This document shows positions 40,734-49,516 of a stretch of DNA of 64,000 nucleotides, in pieces. Below the pieces are notes generated by a model that was given only the letters and a program-made list of their open reading frames with translations, was not told the origin of the DNA and searched no databases. Origin of the DNA: Blastococcus saxobsidens. GTDB lineage: Bacteria > Actinomycetota > Actinomycetes > Mycobacteriales > Geodermatophilaceae. The first letter of the stretch is position 1. Each line of letters begins with the position of its first letter. The position numbers and the translations under genes were made by a program. The DNA is taken from positions 1 to 64,000 of the forward strand of contig NZ_POQT01000023.1 of assembly GCF_002938435.1 (NCBI RefSeq). The letters run 5' to 3'.

Positions 40734-42602
40734 ATGCTCAGTACGGAACGACTTCTTCGCGGACGACGCGGCCGAGCCACCGCGATGATCGCCGCCGGTG
40801 GTCTGCTCGCCGGCTCCACCGTCCTCGGACTCCTGCCCACGATGGCCGGCGCGTCCAGCCACCGCGAGGCGCCGCTCATCGCGTCCGACCCCGCGGTGGA
40901 CAACACCGACGTCTACGCGTTCTCCAGCCCGGAGAACCCCGACAACGTCGCCTTCGTCGCCAACTGGATTCCCTTCGAGGAGCCCAACGGCGGGCCGAAC
41001 TTCTACCCGTGGTCCGACGACGCCGAGTACCTGATCAACATCGACAACGACGGCGACGCCGTGGCCGACCTGATCTACCGCTGGCGGTTCACCACCGACG
41101 ACCGGCGCGGCACGGACACTTTCCTCTACAACAACGGTCCGGTCACCTCGCTGGACGACGAGAACCTGCTGTTCCGGCAGAACTTCACCCTTGACGTAAG
41201 CACCGACGGTGGCGCCACCTACGGCAGCCCGGTCGCGGAGGGCCCCGTCGCGCCCTCGTTCACCGGGCCGGCCAGCATGGGCAGTTCCCAGGACTACGTC
41301 GACAACCTGCGGACCCCGGCCATCACCGAGGTGGGCGGAGGAGGTCGCACCCTGACCACCCAGGCCGAGGACTCCTTCTTCCTGGACCTCAGGATCTTCG
41401 ACCTGCTCTACGGCGGGGACCTCTCCGAAAGAGGAGTGGACACCCTGGCCGGCTACAACGTGAACTCGATCGTGCTCGAGGTGCCGAAGACCGAGGTCGC
41501 CATCGACGGCAACGCGGCCGACAACCCGGTCATCGGCGTGTGGAGCACCACCACCCGGCCGACGCTGCGCGACGCCGACGGCACCGCCGCAGACGCCAAC
41601 ACCGGTTTCACCCAGGTCTCCCGGCTCGGCAATCCGCTGGTCAACGAGGTGGTCGTGCCGACCGGTCTCAAGGACGCCTTCAACGCGATCCCGCCCGCTC
41701 AGGACGCCGAGGCTGCCGACGGCGCGGTCGTCGACCGGGTGCTGAACCCTGAGGTTCCGGCGCTCATCGAGGCGATCTACGGCGTCCCGGCTCCGGCCAC
41801 GCCGCGCTGGGACCTCTTCGAGGTGTTCCTGACCGGTGTGGTCAGCACCGAGACCTACGACATCGACCAGGACCCGGCCACGGCCAACCCGATCGACGTG
41901 GACCTCAACTCGCAGACGATCAACGCGGGTGGCGTCTCGAACGAGGAGTTCCAGCCCTCGGAGATGCTGCGGCTGAACATGTCGATCACCGGGCCGACCG
42001 GACTGGACATGAAGCCGCTGCACGAGGCCAGCCGGCTCGGCGTCATCGGTGGCGACATCCAGGGCTTCCCGAACGGTCGCCGGCTCGCCGACGACGTGGT
42101 CGACATCGAGCTCCTCGCACTCGAGGGCATCTACGACGCCAGCAACCCGGGCGATCGACAGGCCGCGTTCGACGCCCTGAAGGAAGGCGACAAGGTCAAC
42201 TCGAACGACAACGCCTTCAGCGCCTCCTTCCCCTACATCGCCGGCCCGAACACCCAGGCCGTGAACAAGGGCGGCGGCACCGGCGCCGGCGGTACGGACA
42301 TGCCGCCGGGCAACGGCACCCCCGGCAAGCCGATGGTGCCTGCGGCGTCCGGTGGCGGCAGTGACCAGGGCAGCACCGGCGGCAAGCCGGCCGCTCAGCC
42401 CCAGGTGGCCAAGCCGGCGGCCCAGCCGCAGGCCAACGGGTACCCGCGGGGCGGCGTCGAGACCGGCGCCGGCGGCATCGAGGACACCCTCCTCCCCGTG
42501 CTCACCGGGTCGGCCGCTCTCCTGCTGATCGGCGCCGGTGCCGGGTCCCTGATTCGGGGTCGGGCACTGCGTCGGGCGACCTCCGGCATGCCGGAGGCCT
42601 GA
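40734..42602 (+). CDS. DUF4331 family secreted surface protein
   Basis: A 622-residue protein. Signal peptide MLSTERLLRGRRGRATAMIA...LAGSTVLGLLPTMAGASSHR, then the DUF4331 hallmark SSHREAPLIASDPAVDNTDVYAFSSPENPDNVAFVANWIP, EYLINIDNDGDAVADLIYRW, and SEMLRLNMSITGPTGLD. Near the C-terminus a Gly/Pro/Gln-rich linker leads to LLPVLTG, a hydrophobic helix (SAALLLIGAGAGSLI) and an Arg-rich tail, resembling a sorting signal. The ATG at 40734 follows GGGAAGGG. It is the first gene of a four-gene cluster with sortase, TPR protein and metal exporter. Molecular function unknown. Confidence 0.9.
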   Translation: MLSTERLLRGRRGRATAMIAAGGLLAGSTVLGLLPTMAGASSHREAPLIASDPAVDNTDVYAFSSPENPDNVAFVANWIPFEEPNGGPNFYPWSDDAEYLINIDNDGDAVADLIYRWRFTTDDRRGTDTFLYNNGPVTSLDDENLLFRQNFTLDVSTDGGATYGSPVAEGPVAPSFTGPASMGSSQDYVDNLRTPAITEVGGGGRTLTTQAEDSFFLDLRIFDLLYGGDLSERGVDTLAGYNVNSIVLEVPKTEVAIDGNAADNPVIGVWSTTTRPTLRDADGTAADANTGFTQVSRLGNPLVNEVVVPTGLKDAFNAIPPAQDAEAADGAVVDRVLNPEVPALIEAIYGVPAPATPRWDLFEVFLTGVVSTETYDIDQDPATANPIDVDLNSQTINAGGVSNEEFQPSEMLRLNMSITGPTGLDMKPLHEASRLGVIGGDIQGFPNGRRLADDVVDIELLALEGIYDASNPGDRQAAFDALKEGDKVNSNDNAFSASFPYIAGPNTQAVNKGGGTGAGGTDMPPGNGTPGKPMVPAASGGGSDQGSTGGKPAAQPQVAKPAAQPQANGYPRGGVETGAGGIEDTLLPVLTGSAALLLIGAGAGSLIRGRALRRATSGMPEA

Positions 42603-42703
42603 CCGCTCGTCGGCTGTGGGGTGCGGCTCTGGCCGCACCCCACAGCCACGTCCCCAGGCGAACCCGTCACCAACGGCGGGTGCACCCCGTCGAAGGAGGC
42701 CCC

Positions 42704-43510
42704 GTGCCCGATATGACCCAGCCGACGTCGTCCTCGGACGACAGCTACGGCCACGAGCCGTCGCTGCTCGAGTCCGAGCTCCGGCAGGGCGACCCGCACT
42801 CCCATGCCCGTCGCAAGGGCGTGCCGGTGTGGCTGCTGCCCACTCTCGGCGCGCTCGCGGCCGGGCTGCTCCTGGGCTATCTCGTCTTCGGCGGCACCGA
42901 GGGAACGGCCTCCCGCCCGCCGGCGGCCCAGTCCGCGCCGGTCGACGCCTCGCAGCCGGCGTCGCCGGTCGTCACCTCCCTGGCCCGCGCGGAGCCGGTG
43001 CACATCGACATCCCGGCCATCGAGGTGAGCTCCTCGCTGGTCGACCTCGGCCTCAACGGTGACGGCACGCTCGAGGTTCCGGTCGACTTCGCGAAGGCCG
43101 GTTGGTTCACCGGCGGCAACTATCCCGGCGATCCGCAGGGACCGCCCGGGCTGATCGCGGGTCACGTGGACGACTTCACGGGTCCCGCCGTCTTCTTCCG
43201 GCTCACGGAGCTGTCGATCGGCGACGAGGTGCTGGTCACCCGGGCGGACAACACCGTCGCGGTGTTCACCGTCTCCGATGCGCAGCAGTACCCCAAGGAC
43301 GCGCTGCCGACCGACGAGATCTACGCGCCGGTCGGAAACTCGGAGATCGTGCTCATCACCTGCACCGGTGACTTCGACCAGACCGCCCGGTCGTACCAGG
43401 ACAACTTCGTCGTCCGGGCCACGCTGGACATGGAGCGCTCCCTGGAGGAGAGCGACAAGCGCGTCGCCGCCGGTATGACCGCGCCCGCCGGCAACCTGCC
43501 GAACGTCTGA
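42704..43510 (+). CDS. Class F sortase
   Basis: A 268-residue membrane transpeptidase. GTG 42704 has GAAGGAGG upstream. Cytoplasmic N-terminus of ~45 residues, membrane helix (VWLLPTLGALAAGLLLGYLVF), linker, then the sortase domain: VHIDIPAIEVSSSLVDLGLN, catalytic His in LIAGHVDDFTGPAVFFRL, catalytic Cys in VLITCTGDFD and Arg in ARSYQDNFVV. All three residues are present, in contrast to the frameshifted paralogue at 3286. Its neighbour upstream, the DUF4331 protein, is the likely substrate. Confidence 0.92.
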   Translation: MPDMTQPTSSSDDSYGHEPSLLESELRQGDPHSHARRKGVPVWLLPTLGALAAGLLLGYLVFGGTEGTASRPPAAQSAPVDASQPASPVVTSLARAEPVHIDIPAIEVSSSLVDLGLNGDGTLEVPVDFAKAGWFTGGNYPGDPQGPPGLIAGHVDDFTGPAVFFRLTELSIGDEVLVTRADNTVAVFTVSDAQQYPKDALPTDEIYAPVGNSEIVLITCTGDFDQTARSYQDNFVVRATLDMERSLEESDKRVAAGMTAPAGNLPNV

Positions 43511-43512
43511 TC

Positions 43513-44817
43513 GTGCGTACCCGGACGGCAGTGAGCGCGGTGGTCGTCGGCGTCGTCTTCCTCGTCGCCGCGGTGGGCGCCTTCTACACCGCCACGGTCG
43601 ACGACGGTGTCGCGGCCGAGCAGGCCCAGGGCCCAACAGTGGACCCGTTCACGGCGTCGATCGAGAACGCGCAGCAGCGCCTCAGGGAGGTCCCGGGCGA
43701 CTACACGACGTGGGCGCAGCTGGGGACGGCCTACGTCGAGCAGGCCCGGGTGACAGCCGACCCCACGTACTACGACAAGGCGGACGGTGCCCTCCGGGAG
43801 TCGCTGACCCTGCGGCCGGAGGGCAACGACGCCGCGCTGACCGGACAGGGTGCGCTCGCCAACGCCAGGCACGACTTCGCCGCAGCGGCCGAGCTGGCCA
43901 CCCAGGCCCTCGCCGTCAACGAGTACAACTCGACGGCGTGGGGCGTGCTCACCGACGCGCGAACCCAGCTCGGGGACTACGCGGGTGCGACCGAGGCGCT
44001 CGGCCGAATGCTCGAGCTGAAGCCCGGCCTCGCCTCGTTCACCCGGGCGTCGTACGACGCGGAGCTGCACGGTGACCTGGCCGGTGCCCGCTCCGCGCTC
44101 GAGCAGGCGCTCGAGACCACGCAGGGAGGCGCAGGCGAGGCCTTCTGCCGCACCTACCTGGGCGCACTGGCGTTCAGCACCGGCGACCTCGACGAGGCGG
44201 CTGCTCAGTACACGGCGGGCCTCGAGGCCGCACCGGGGGATCCAGCTCTGCTGCTGGGCCTGGCTCGAGTGGACGCCGCGCGAGGCGACGTGGACGCGGC
44301 GGTCGAAGGCTTCCGGACGGTCGTGAACGCGCAACCGCTGCCGGAGCACCTCGTCGAGTTCGGCGCGTACCTCGAGTCGCAGGGGCGGGCGGAGGAGGCG
44401 GAGCAGCAGTTCGCGCTGGTCGACACTGTGCGAGCCCTGTTCGCAGCGAACGGGGCCTCCGACGACCTGACCACCGCGCTGTTCGCCGCCGACCACGGCG
44501 ACCCGGCCGAAGCGTTGGCTGCGGCGCAGGCGGAGTTCGACCGGCGGCAGAACATCGACTCCCACGATGCGTTGGCCTGGGCACTGCACGCTGCCGGGCG
44601 GGACACCGAGGCCCTGCCCCACGCGCAGCAGGCGACCGCACTCGGTGGCGCCAGTGCGCTGTTCCTCTACCACCGTGGGGTGATCGAGGCCGCGCTCGGC
44701 CAGGGCGACCAGGCACGCGCGACGCTGGTGAGCGCACTGGACGCCAATCCGTACTTCTCCCCCCTGCATGCCCCACGGGCCGAGGCGCTGCTGGAGTCGC
44801 TGGGCGGACGTCCGTGA
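43513..44817 (+). CDS. Tetratricopeptide-repeat protein, membrane-anchored
   Basis: A 434-residue protein. An N-terminal signal anchor (AVSAVVVGVVFLVAAVGAFY) is followed by TPR units along its whole length (DYTTWAQLGTAYVEQARV, NSTAWGVLTDARTQLGDYAGATEALGRMLELKPG, RTYLGALAFSTGDLDEAAAQYTAGLEAAPGD, DALAWALHAAGRDTEALPHAQQATALGG). It starts 2 bp after the sortase and overlaps the exporter gene by 4 bp (GTGA). It may be an extracytoplasmic scaffold. Homologous TPR proteins accompany DUF4331 genes in other actinobacteria, as I recall. Confidence 0.85.
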   Translation: MRTRTAVSAVVVGVVFLVAAVGAFYTATVDDGVAAEQAQGPTVDPFTASIENAQQRLREVPGDYTTWAQLGTAYVEQARVTADPTYYDKADGALRESLTLRPEGNDAALTGQGALANARHDFAAAAELATQALAVNEYNSTAWGVLTDARTQLGDYAGATEALGRMLELKPGLASFTRASYDAELHGDLAGARSALEQALETTQGGAGEAFCRTYLGALAFSTGDLDEAAAQYTAGLEAAPGDPALLLGLARVDAARGDVDAAVEGFRTVVNAQPLPEHLVEFGAYLESQGRAEEAEQQFALVDTVRALFAANGASDDLTTALFAADHGDPAEALAAAQAEFDRRQNIDSHDALAWALHAAGRDTEALPHAQQATALGGASALFLYHRGVIEAALGQGDQARATLVSALDANPYFSPLHAPRAEALLESLGGRP

Positions 44818-46499
44818 TCGGACGGCGTATCGCCGCCGTCGTCGTCGGTGCAGGCGCGCTCTGGAGCGTCTCCCTTGGCGGGATCGCGCAGGCCCATCCG
44901 CTCGGCAACTTCACGGTGAACCACTACGACCACGTCCAGCTCTTCCCTGACCGCGTCGAGGTCACCGCCGTCGTCGACCGGGCCGAGATCCCGGCCGCCC
45001 AGGCATTGCAGACGATCGCGCCGGACGGCTCGCCCGAGCCCGAGGAACTCGCCGCGGCGGCTACGACCGAGTGCGCGGACGTGGCTGATGCGGTGACCCT
45101 CGACGTCGACGGCCGGACGCTGACCTGGCAGGTCGCCGCCGCGGGATTGGACACCGTGCCGGGCGCGGCAGGGCTGCCCACCCTCCGGTTGACCTGCGAC
45201 CTGCGGGCGGACGCCGAACTCGGTGCCCCGGCCGAGGTCACCTTCGAGGACGGCTACCTGGCCGATCGGGTGGGATGGCGGGAGGTGACAGCGGACGGCG
45301 ACGGCGTCCGGCTGGTCGACTCCCCGGTCCCGGTCGAGAGCATCAGCGACGAACTGCGCGCCTACCCCGATGACCTGCTGGCGTCGCCGGTCGACGTCCG
45401 CTCGTTCAGCGTCGCCACCGAGCCCGGGTCCAACACCAGCAGCGGAGCCTCGATCACTCCGGCCTCGGGAGACCCGTTCAGCACTGCGATGGCCGCCCTC
45501 GACCGCCGGCTCGAGCGTCTGATCGGCGATCGCGGCCTCACTCCGCTGGTCGGCACCCTCGCCGTTCTCCTCGCTGTTCTGCTCGGCTGTGGGCACGCGC
45601 TGCTGCCCGGCCACGGCAAGACGGTGATGGCCGCCTACCTGGCCGGCCGCAACGGTCGCAGCCGGGATGCCATCACCGTCGGCGCGACCGTGACGGCGAC
45701 GCACACCGTAGGGGTGCTCGTACTCGGGGCTGCAGTCTCCGTGTCGAGCGCGCTCGCGGGGGATCAGGTGATTCGCTGGCTCGGGGTGGTCAGCGGGCTG
45801 ATCGTGGCGGGCATCGGGATGGCGATGCTGCGCGGGGCGCTGCCGCGTTGGCGCGCCGCGCGGGCGCAGGGGCTGCCGGCGATCGCGGCGCTGCCTGAGC
45901 CGGCGCTGGCCGCCGCGGTGAGCGGCACCGTCTCCGGAGCGGTGCACGACGAGATGACCGGAGACCACGACCACGGCCACGACCACGGCCACAACCACGG
46001 CCACGGCCACGGCCACGGCCACGGCCACGGCCACGGCCACGGCCACGACCACGGCCACGGCCACGACCACGGCCACGACCACGGCCACGGCCACGACCAC
46101 GACCACGGAAGCTGGTGGGCGGGTGGACACAGTCACGGTCCGGGCGAGCACTCCCACGGCCCGGGCGCGGGCCGTGGCGGGCTGGTGGGCATGGGAATCG
46201 CGGGCGGGCTCGTGCCCAGCCCATCGGCCCTGATCGTCCTGCTCGCCTCGGTAGGGCTGGGACGCACGGTCTTCGGCGTCGTCCTGGTACTCGCCTACGG
46301 CCTCGGAATGGCGGCCACCCTGACCGCCGTCGGGCTGCTGCTCGTCAGGGTGCGCGGCCGTCTGGAGTCGCGCATGACGAACCGGTCCGGGCGTGGGTGG
46401 CTCGCCCGACTGGCGCTCGCCGCCCCGGTGGTGACGGCGAGCCTCGTCCTCGTCGTGGGTCTGGCACTCGTCACTCGCGGCGTCGTGCTGAGCGCCTGA
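44814..46499 (+). CDS. Nickel/cobalt exporter-like membrane protein with His-rich loop
   Basis: A 561-residue protein. Signal peptide, then HPLGNFTVNHYDHVQLFPDRVEV, an extracytoplasmic domain of ~220 residues, then six helices of the NicO/RcnA type: VLLGCGHALLPGHGKTVMAAYL (metal-site HALxPGHGK), ATVTATHTVGVLVLG and GGLVPSPSALIVLLASVGLG. Between helices 3 and 4 a loop (~residues 381-435) is almost pure His with Asp and Gly, encoded by a CCACGG-type hexamer repeat. This loop probably binds Ni or Co. It is the last gene of the DUF4331 cluster. Confidence 0.88.
   Translation: MIGRRIAAVVVGAGALWSVSLGGIAQAHPLGNFTVNHYDHVQLFPDRVEVTAVVDRAEIPAAQALQTIAPDGSPEPEELAAAATTECADVADAVTLDVDGRTLTWQVAAAGLDTVPGAAGLPTLRLTCDLRADAELGAPAEVTFEDGYLADRVGWREVTADGDGVRLVDSPVPVESISDELRAYPDDLLASPVDVRSFSVATEPGSNTSSGASITPASGDPFSTAMAALDRRLERLIGDRGLTPLVGTLAVLLAVLLGCGHALLPGHGKTVMAAYLAGRNGRSRDAITVGATVTATHTVGVLVLGAAVSVSSALAGDQVIRWLGVVSGLIVAGIGMAMLRGALPRWRAARAQGLPAIAALPEPALAAAVSGTVSGAVHDEMTGDHDHGHDHGHNHGHGHGHGHGHGHGHGHDHGHGHDHGHDHGHGHDHDHGSWWAGGHSHGPGEHSHGPGAGRGGLVGMGIAGGLVPSPSALIVLLASVGLGRTVFGVVLVLAYGLGMAATLTAVGLLLVRVRGRLESRMTNRSGRGWLARLALAAPVVTASLVLVVGLALVTRGVVLSA
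45966..46110 (+). repeat. Hexanucleotide CCACGG/CCACGA tandem tract encoding His-Gly/His-Asp
   Basis: About 145 bp of near-perfect 6-bp repeats inside the exporter gene, in frame, encoding alternating His-Gly and His-Asp. Such tracts vary in length by slippage in multiples of two residues without frame loss. Confidence 0.9.
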
Positions 46500-46506
46500 C
46501 CGGCGG

Positions 46507-48123
46507 TCAGCTCTTCAGCTGGTACTCCGCGAACTTCGAGCGCAGATCCTTCTTGGAGAACTTGCCGACGCTGGTCTTGGGCACCTCGTCGATGAACTCG
46601 ACGGCGTCGGGCATCCACCACTTGGCCACCAGCGGCTTGAGGTGCTCGAGGATGTCCTCCTCGGTCGCGCTGGAGCCCTCGTTGAGGACGACGCAGGCCA
46701 GCGGGCGCTCGTCCCACTTCGGGTGCGGGATGCCGACGACCGCGGCCTCCTTGACCGCGGGGTGGCTCATGATCGCGTTCTCCAGGTCTACCGAGCTGAT
46801 CCACTCGCCGCCGGACTTGATCAGGTCCTTGGTGCGGTCGGCGATCCGGATCGAGCCGTCGGTGTCCATGGCGGCGACGTCGCCGGTCCGCATCCAGCCG
46901 TCCGGCGTGGACAGCTCCACCCCGGCGTCGGGGGCGTAGTAGTCCTTGGCGCACCAGGGACCGCGCACCTGCAGCTCGCCGGTGGCCTGGTCGTCCCACG
47001 GCTGCGGCTCGAGGGTCTCGGAGTCGACGATGCGCGCCTCCACGCCGAACAGCGGGATGCCGGCCCGGGAGCGGCGCTCGGCCTGGGTCGCGTCGTCGGC
47101 GTCCTGGAACCGCTTCGGGAGCACGCCGGACGACGCCACCGGCGAGGTCTCGGTCATGCCCCACGCCTGCAGGATCGGGATGCCGACCTGCTCGCGGTAG
47201 GCCTCGCTCAGGGCCTTGGGCACCGCGGAACCACCGCAGCCGATGTCGCGTAGCTTGTGCGGCTTGCCGGCCAGGTGGGGGAGCACGCCCTGCCAGATGG
47301 TCGGGACGCCCGCGGTGAAGGTGACGCCCTCGTCGACGATCAGCTTCGCCAGCGCTTCGGGCTGCATCATCGGGCCGGGGAGGACCAGCGCGGAGCCCGC
47401 GGCCGGGGCGGCCTGGGCGATGCCCCACGCGTTGGCGTGGAACATCGGCACGACCGGCATCGCGACGTCGCGCACGCTCAGCCCGAACGCGTTGGGGGAG
47501 AGTGCGGCCATGGTGTGCAGCACCGTCGACCGGTGCGAGTAGACGACGCCCTTGGGGTTGCCCGTGGTGCCCGACGTGTAGCACATCGAGGCGGCCAGGC
47601 CCTCGTCGCGGACGTCGAACTCGACCGGCTCCGCCTGCGCCAGCAGGGTCTCGTAGTCGCTGATCCGCGGGTCGTCGGGGAGCTCGGCGTCCCCGCCGTC
47701 CTCCATGACGACGACGTGCCGAACCGTCTTCATCGTGTCGACCAGCGGCCAGAAGAGACCGAAGACCGAGCGGTCGACGAAGACGACCTCGTCCCCGGCG
47801 TGGTTGGCGATGTAGGTCAGCTGCTCCGGGAAGAGCCGGATGTTGAGCGTGTGCAGGACCCGGCCGGTGCACGGGGCGGCGAAGTAGAGCTCCAGGTGCC
47901 GCTGGCTGTTCCAGCCGAACGTGCCGACCCGGCCGTCGGCGCTGATGCCCAGGGTGTCCAGCACGCCGCCCAGCCGCCGGGTGCGCTGCGCCCACTCGGC
48001 GTACGTGCTGCGGGTGACGCCCTTGGGGGAGTTGGTCGCGATGGCGACGTCGCCGAAGTGCTGCTCGACGTGCCGGAAGATGGTGTCGATGGTCAGGGGG
48101 CTGTCCTGCATCAAGCCGCGCAT
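46507..48123 (-). CDS. Long-chain-type fatty-acid--CoA ligase (AMP-binding)
   Basis: A 538-residue acyl-adenylate-forming enzyme. MRGLMQDSPLTIDTIFRHVEQHF starts the protein at ATG 48123. AMP-binding P-loop: SMCYTSGTTGNPKGVVYSHRS; then AWGMTETSPVAS, and the hinge WMRTGDVAAMDTDGSIRIADRTKDLIKSGGEWIS; catalytic Lys in PKTSVGKFSKKDLR near the C-terminus. It activates a fatty acid to acyl-CoA through an acyl-AMP. It converges on the exporter gene with a gap of 7 bp and no visible hairpin. It is followed (upstream in transcription) by a P450 gene on the same strand. Confidence 0.92.
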   Translation of the reverse strand: MRGLMQDSPLTIDTIFRHVEQHFGDVAIATNSPKGVTRSTYAEWAQRTRRLGGVLDTLGISADGRVGTFGWNSQRHLELYFAAPCTGRVLHTLNIRLFPEQLTYIANHAGDEVVFVDRSVFGLFWPLVDTMKTVRHVVVMEDGGDAELPDDPRISDYETLLAQAEPVEFDVRDEGLAASMCYTSGTTGNPKGVVYSHRSTVLHTMAALSPNAFGLSVRDVAMPVVPMFHANAWGIAQAAPAAGSALVLPGPMMQPEALAKLIVDEGVTFTAGVPTIWQGVLPHLAGKPHKLRDIGCGGSAVPKALSEAYREQVGIPILQAWGMTETSPVASSGVLPKRFQDADDATQAERRSRAGIPLFGVEARIVDSETLEPQPWDDQATGELQVRGPWCAKDYYAPDAGVELSTPDGWMRTGDVAAMDTDGSIRIADRTKDLIKSGGEWISSVDLENAIMSHPAVKEAAVVGIPHPKWDERPLACVVLNEGSSATEEDILEHLKPLVAKWWMPDAVEFIDEVPKTSVGKFSKKDLRSKFAEYQLKS

Positions 48124-48172
48124 GGCCGGATCCTGCCAGTGACCGCGCTCACGATCCAGCGGTGGCGACGGC

Positions 48173-49384
48173 CTACCGGCCGAGGACGACGGGCAGTGTC
48201 TCCAGGCCGCGGATGACGAACTCCGGACGGCGCACCGGCTCCGCGCCCAGCTCGAACGTCGTCGTCCGGTCCAGGAGCGCGCCGAACGAGGCCTGCAGCT
48301 CCACCCGCGCCAGCGGCGCCCCGATGCAGAAGTGGATGCCGGCGCCGAAGGTGATGTGGGGGTTCTCGGTGCGGCCGACGTCGAGGCGATCGGGCTCGGC
48401 GAACACCGCCGGGTCGCGGTTGGCCGCACCCAGCAGGGCGCCGATCTTCTGCCCCCGCTCGACGACGACGCCGCCGATCTCGACGTCCGTCGTCGCCGTC
48501 CGCTCGAACAGCTGGAGCGGCGAGTCGAAGCGGATCAGCTCCTCGATCGCGCCGGGCAGCAGCGAGCGGTCCGCGCGGAGGCGGGCGAGCTGGTCGGGGG
48601 TGCGCAGCAAGGCGAGCGTGCCGTTGCCGCTCACGTTCACCGTCGCCTCGTGGCCGGCGTTGAGCAGCAGGATGCAGGTGGTGACCAGCTCGTCCTCGGT
48701 GAGCGTGGCGCCGTCGGCGTCGCGGACGCTCACCAGGTGGCTGACCAGATCCTCGCCGGGGTTCGTCCGCCGCTCGGCAGCCAGCCCGCGCAGGTAGGCG
48801 ACGAACTCCCCGGCCGCGCGCTCGGCGTCGTCCTCGACCGCCGTCGTCCGGCCGTACTCGTACATCTTCACGATCGCGTTGGACCACGGCCGCAGGAGGT
48901 GGCGGTCGGCCCCGGGCACCCCCAGCAGCTCGGCGATGACCGCGACCGGCAGCTGCTCGGCCATGCCGGACAGCAGGTCCACCGGCTCCGAGCCGGCCGA
49001 GCGCTCGACCAGCTCGTCGACCAGGGAGCGGGCCAGGTCCTCGACCCACGGGCGCAGCCGCTCGACGTGCCCGCGGGCGAAGGCGGAGCTGATCAGCCGC
49101 CGCAGCCGGGTGTGCTCGGGCGGCTCCATCTCCAGGATCGCGTTGCGGTGGATGAGGTTGAAGCTCTCGAACCCCTCGGCCGGCTGCTTGTCCGACCAGA
49201 TCCGGCCCAGCCGCCGGTCGCGGAGCACCGCGTTGGACTCGGCGTGCGTGAAGGCCAGCCAGAGCCCCAGTCCCTCGTGCCACTGCACCGGCGCCGCGGC
49301 GCGGGCCCGGGCGAACGCCGGGTACGGGTCGGCGACGACGGCGGGGTCGTCGAGGTCCAGCGGTGCGGAGGCGGCCAGGGGCAC
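48173..49384 (-). CDS. Cytochrome P450
   Basis: A 403-residue bacterial P450 from GTG 49384. I-helix LLLNAGHEATVN, the ExxR motif in GAIEELIRFDSPLQ, and the haem loop FGAGIHFCIGAPLARVEL with the Cys ligand are intact. LEMEPPEHTRLRRLISSAF is the conserved C-helix region. It resembles the CYP107/CYP125-like soluble group; the substrate is not inferable. It lies 49 bp upstream of the acyl-CoA ligase on the same strand, so a linked lipid-oxidation step is possible. Confidence 0.93.
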   Translation of the reverse strand: MPLAASAPLDLDDPAVVADPYPAFARARAAAPVQWHEGLGLWLAFTHAESNAVLRDRRLGRIWSDKQPAEGFESFNLIHRNAILEMEPPEHTRLRRLISSAFARGHVERLRPWVEDLARSLVDELVERSAGSEPVDLLSGMAEQLPVAVIAELLGVPGADRHLLRPWSNAIVKMYEYGRTTAVEDDAERAAGEFVAYLRGLAAERRTNPGEDLVSHLVSVRDADGATLTEDELVTTCILLLNAGHEATVNVSGNGTLALLRTPDQLARLRADRSLLPGAIEELIRFDSPLQLFERTATTDVEIGGVVVERGQKIGALLGAANRDPAVFAEPDRLDVGRTENPHITFGAGIHFCIGAPLARVELQASFGALLDRTTTFELGAEPVRRPEFVIRGLETLPVVLGR

Positions 49385-49516
49385 GGCGACGAGCGTAGGA
49401 CCGGCCCGCGCCTTCGCACTGGGCACGAGACGGCGCGTCCCCTGCTCGTCAGGGCGGCGACGGGCGCCGGAGGCTCGTGGCGGGACGGTGCGAGCGGGCC
49501 ACCTACGCTGACGGGC

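Noticed and set aside
45960-46110. CRISPR-like array
   Set aside because: The repeats are 6-bp tandem units in frame within a gene and encode a His-rich loop; there are no spacers.
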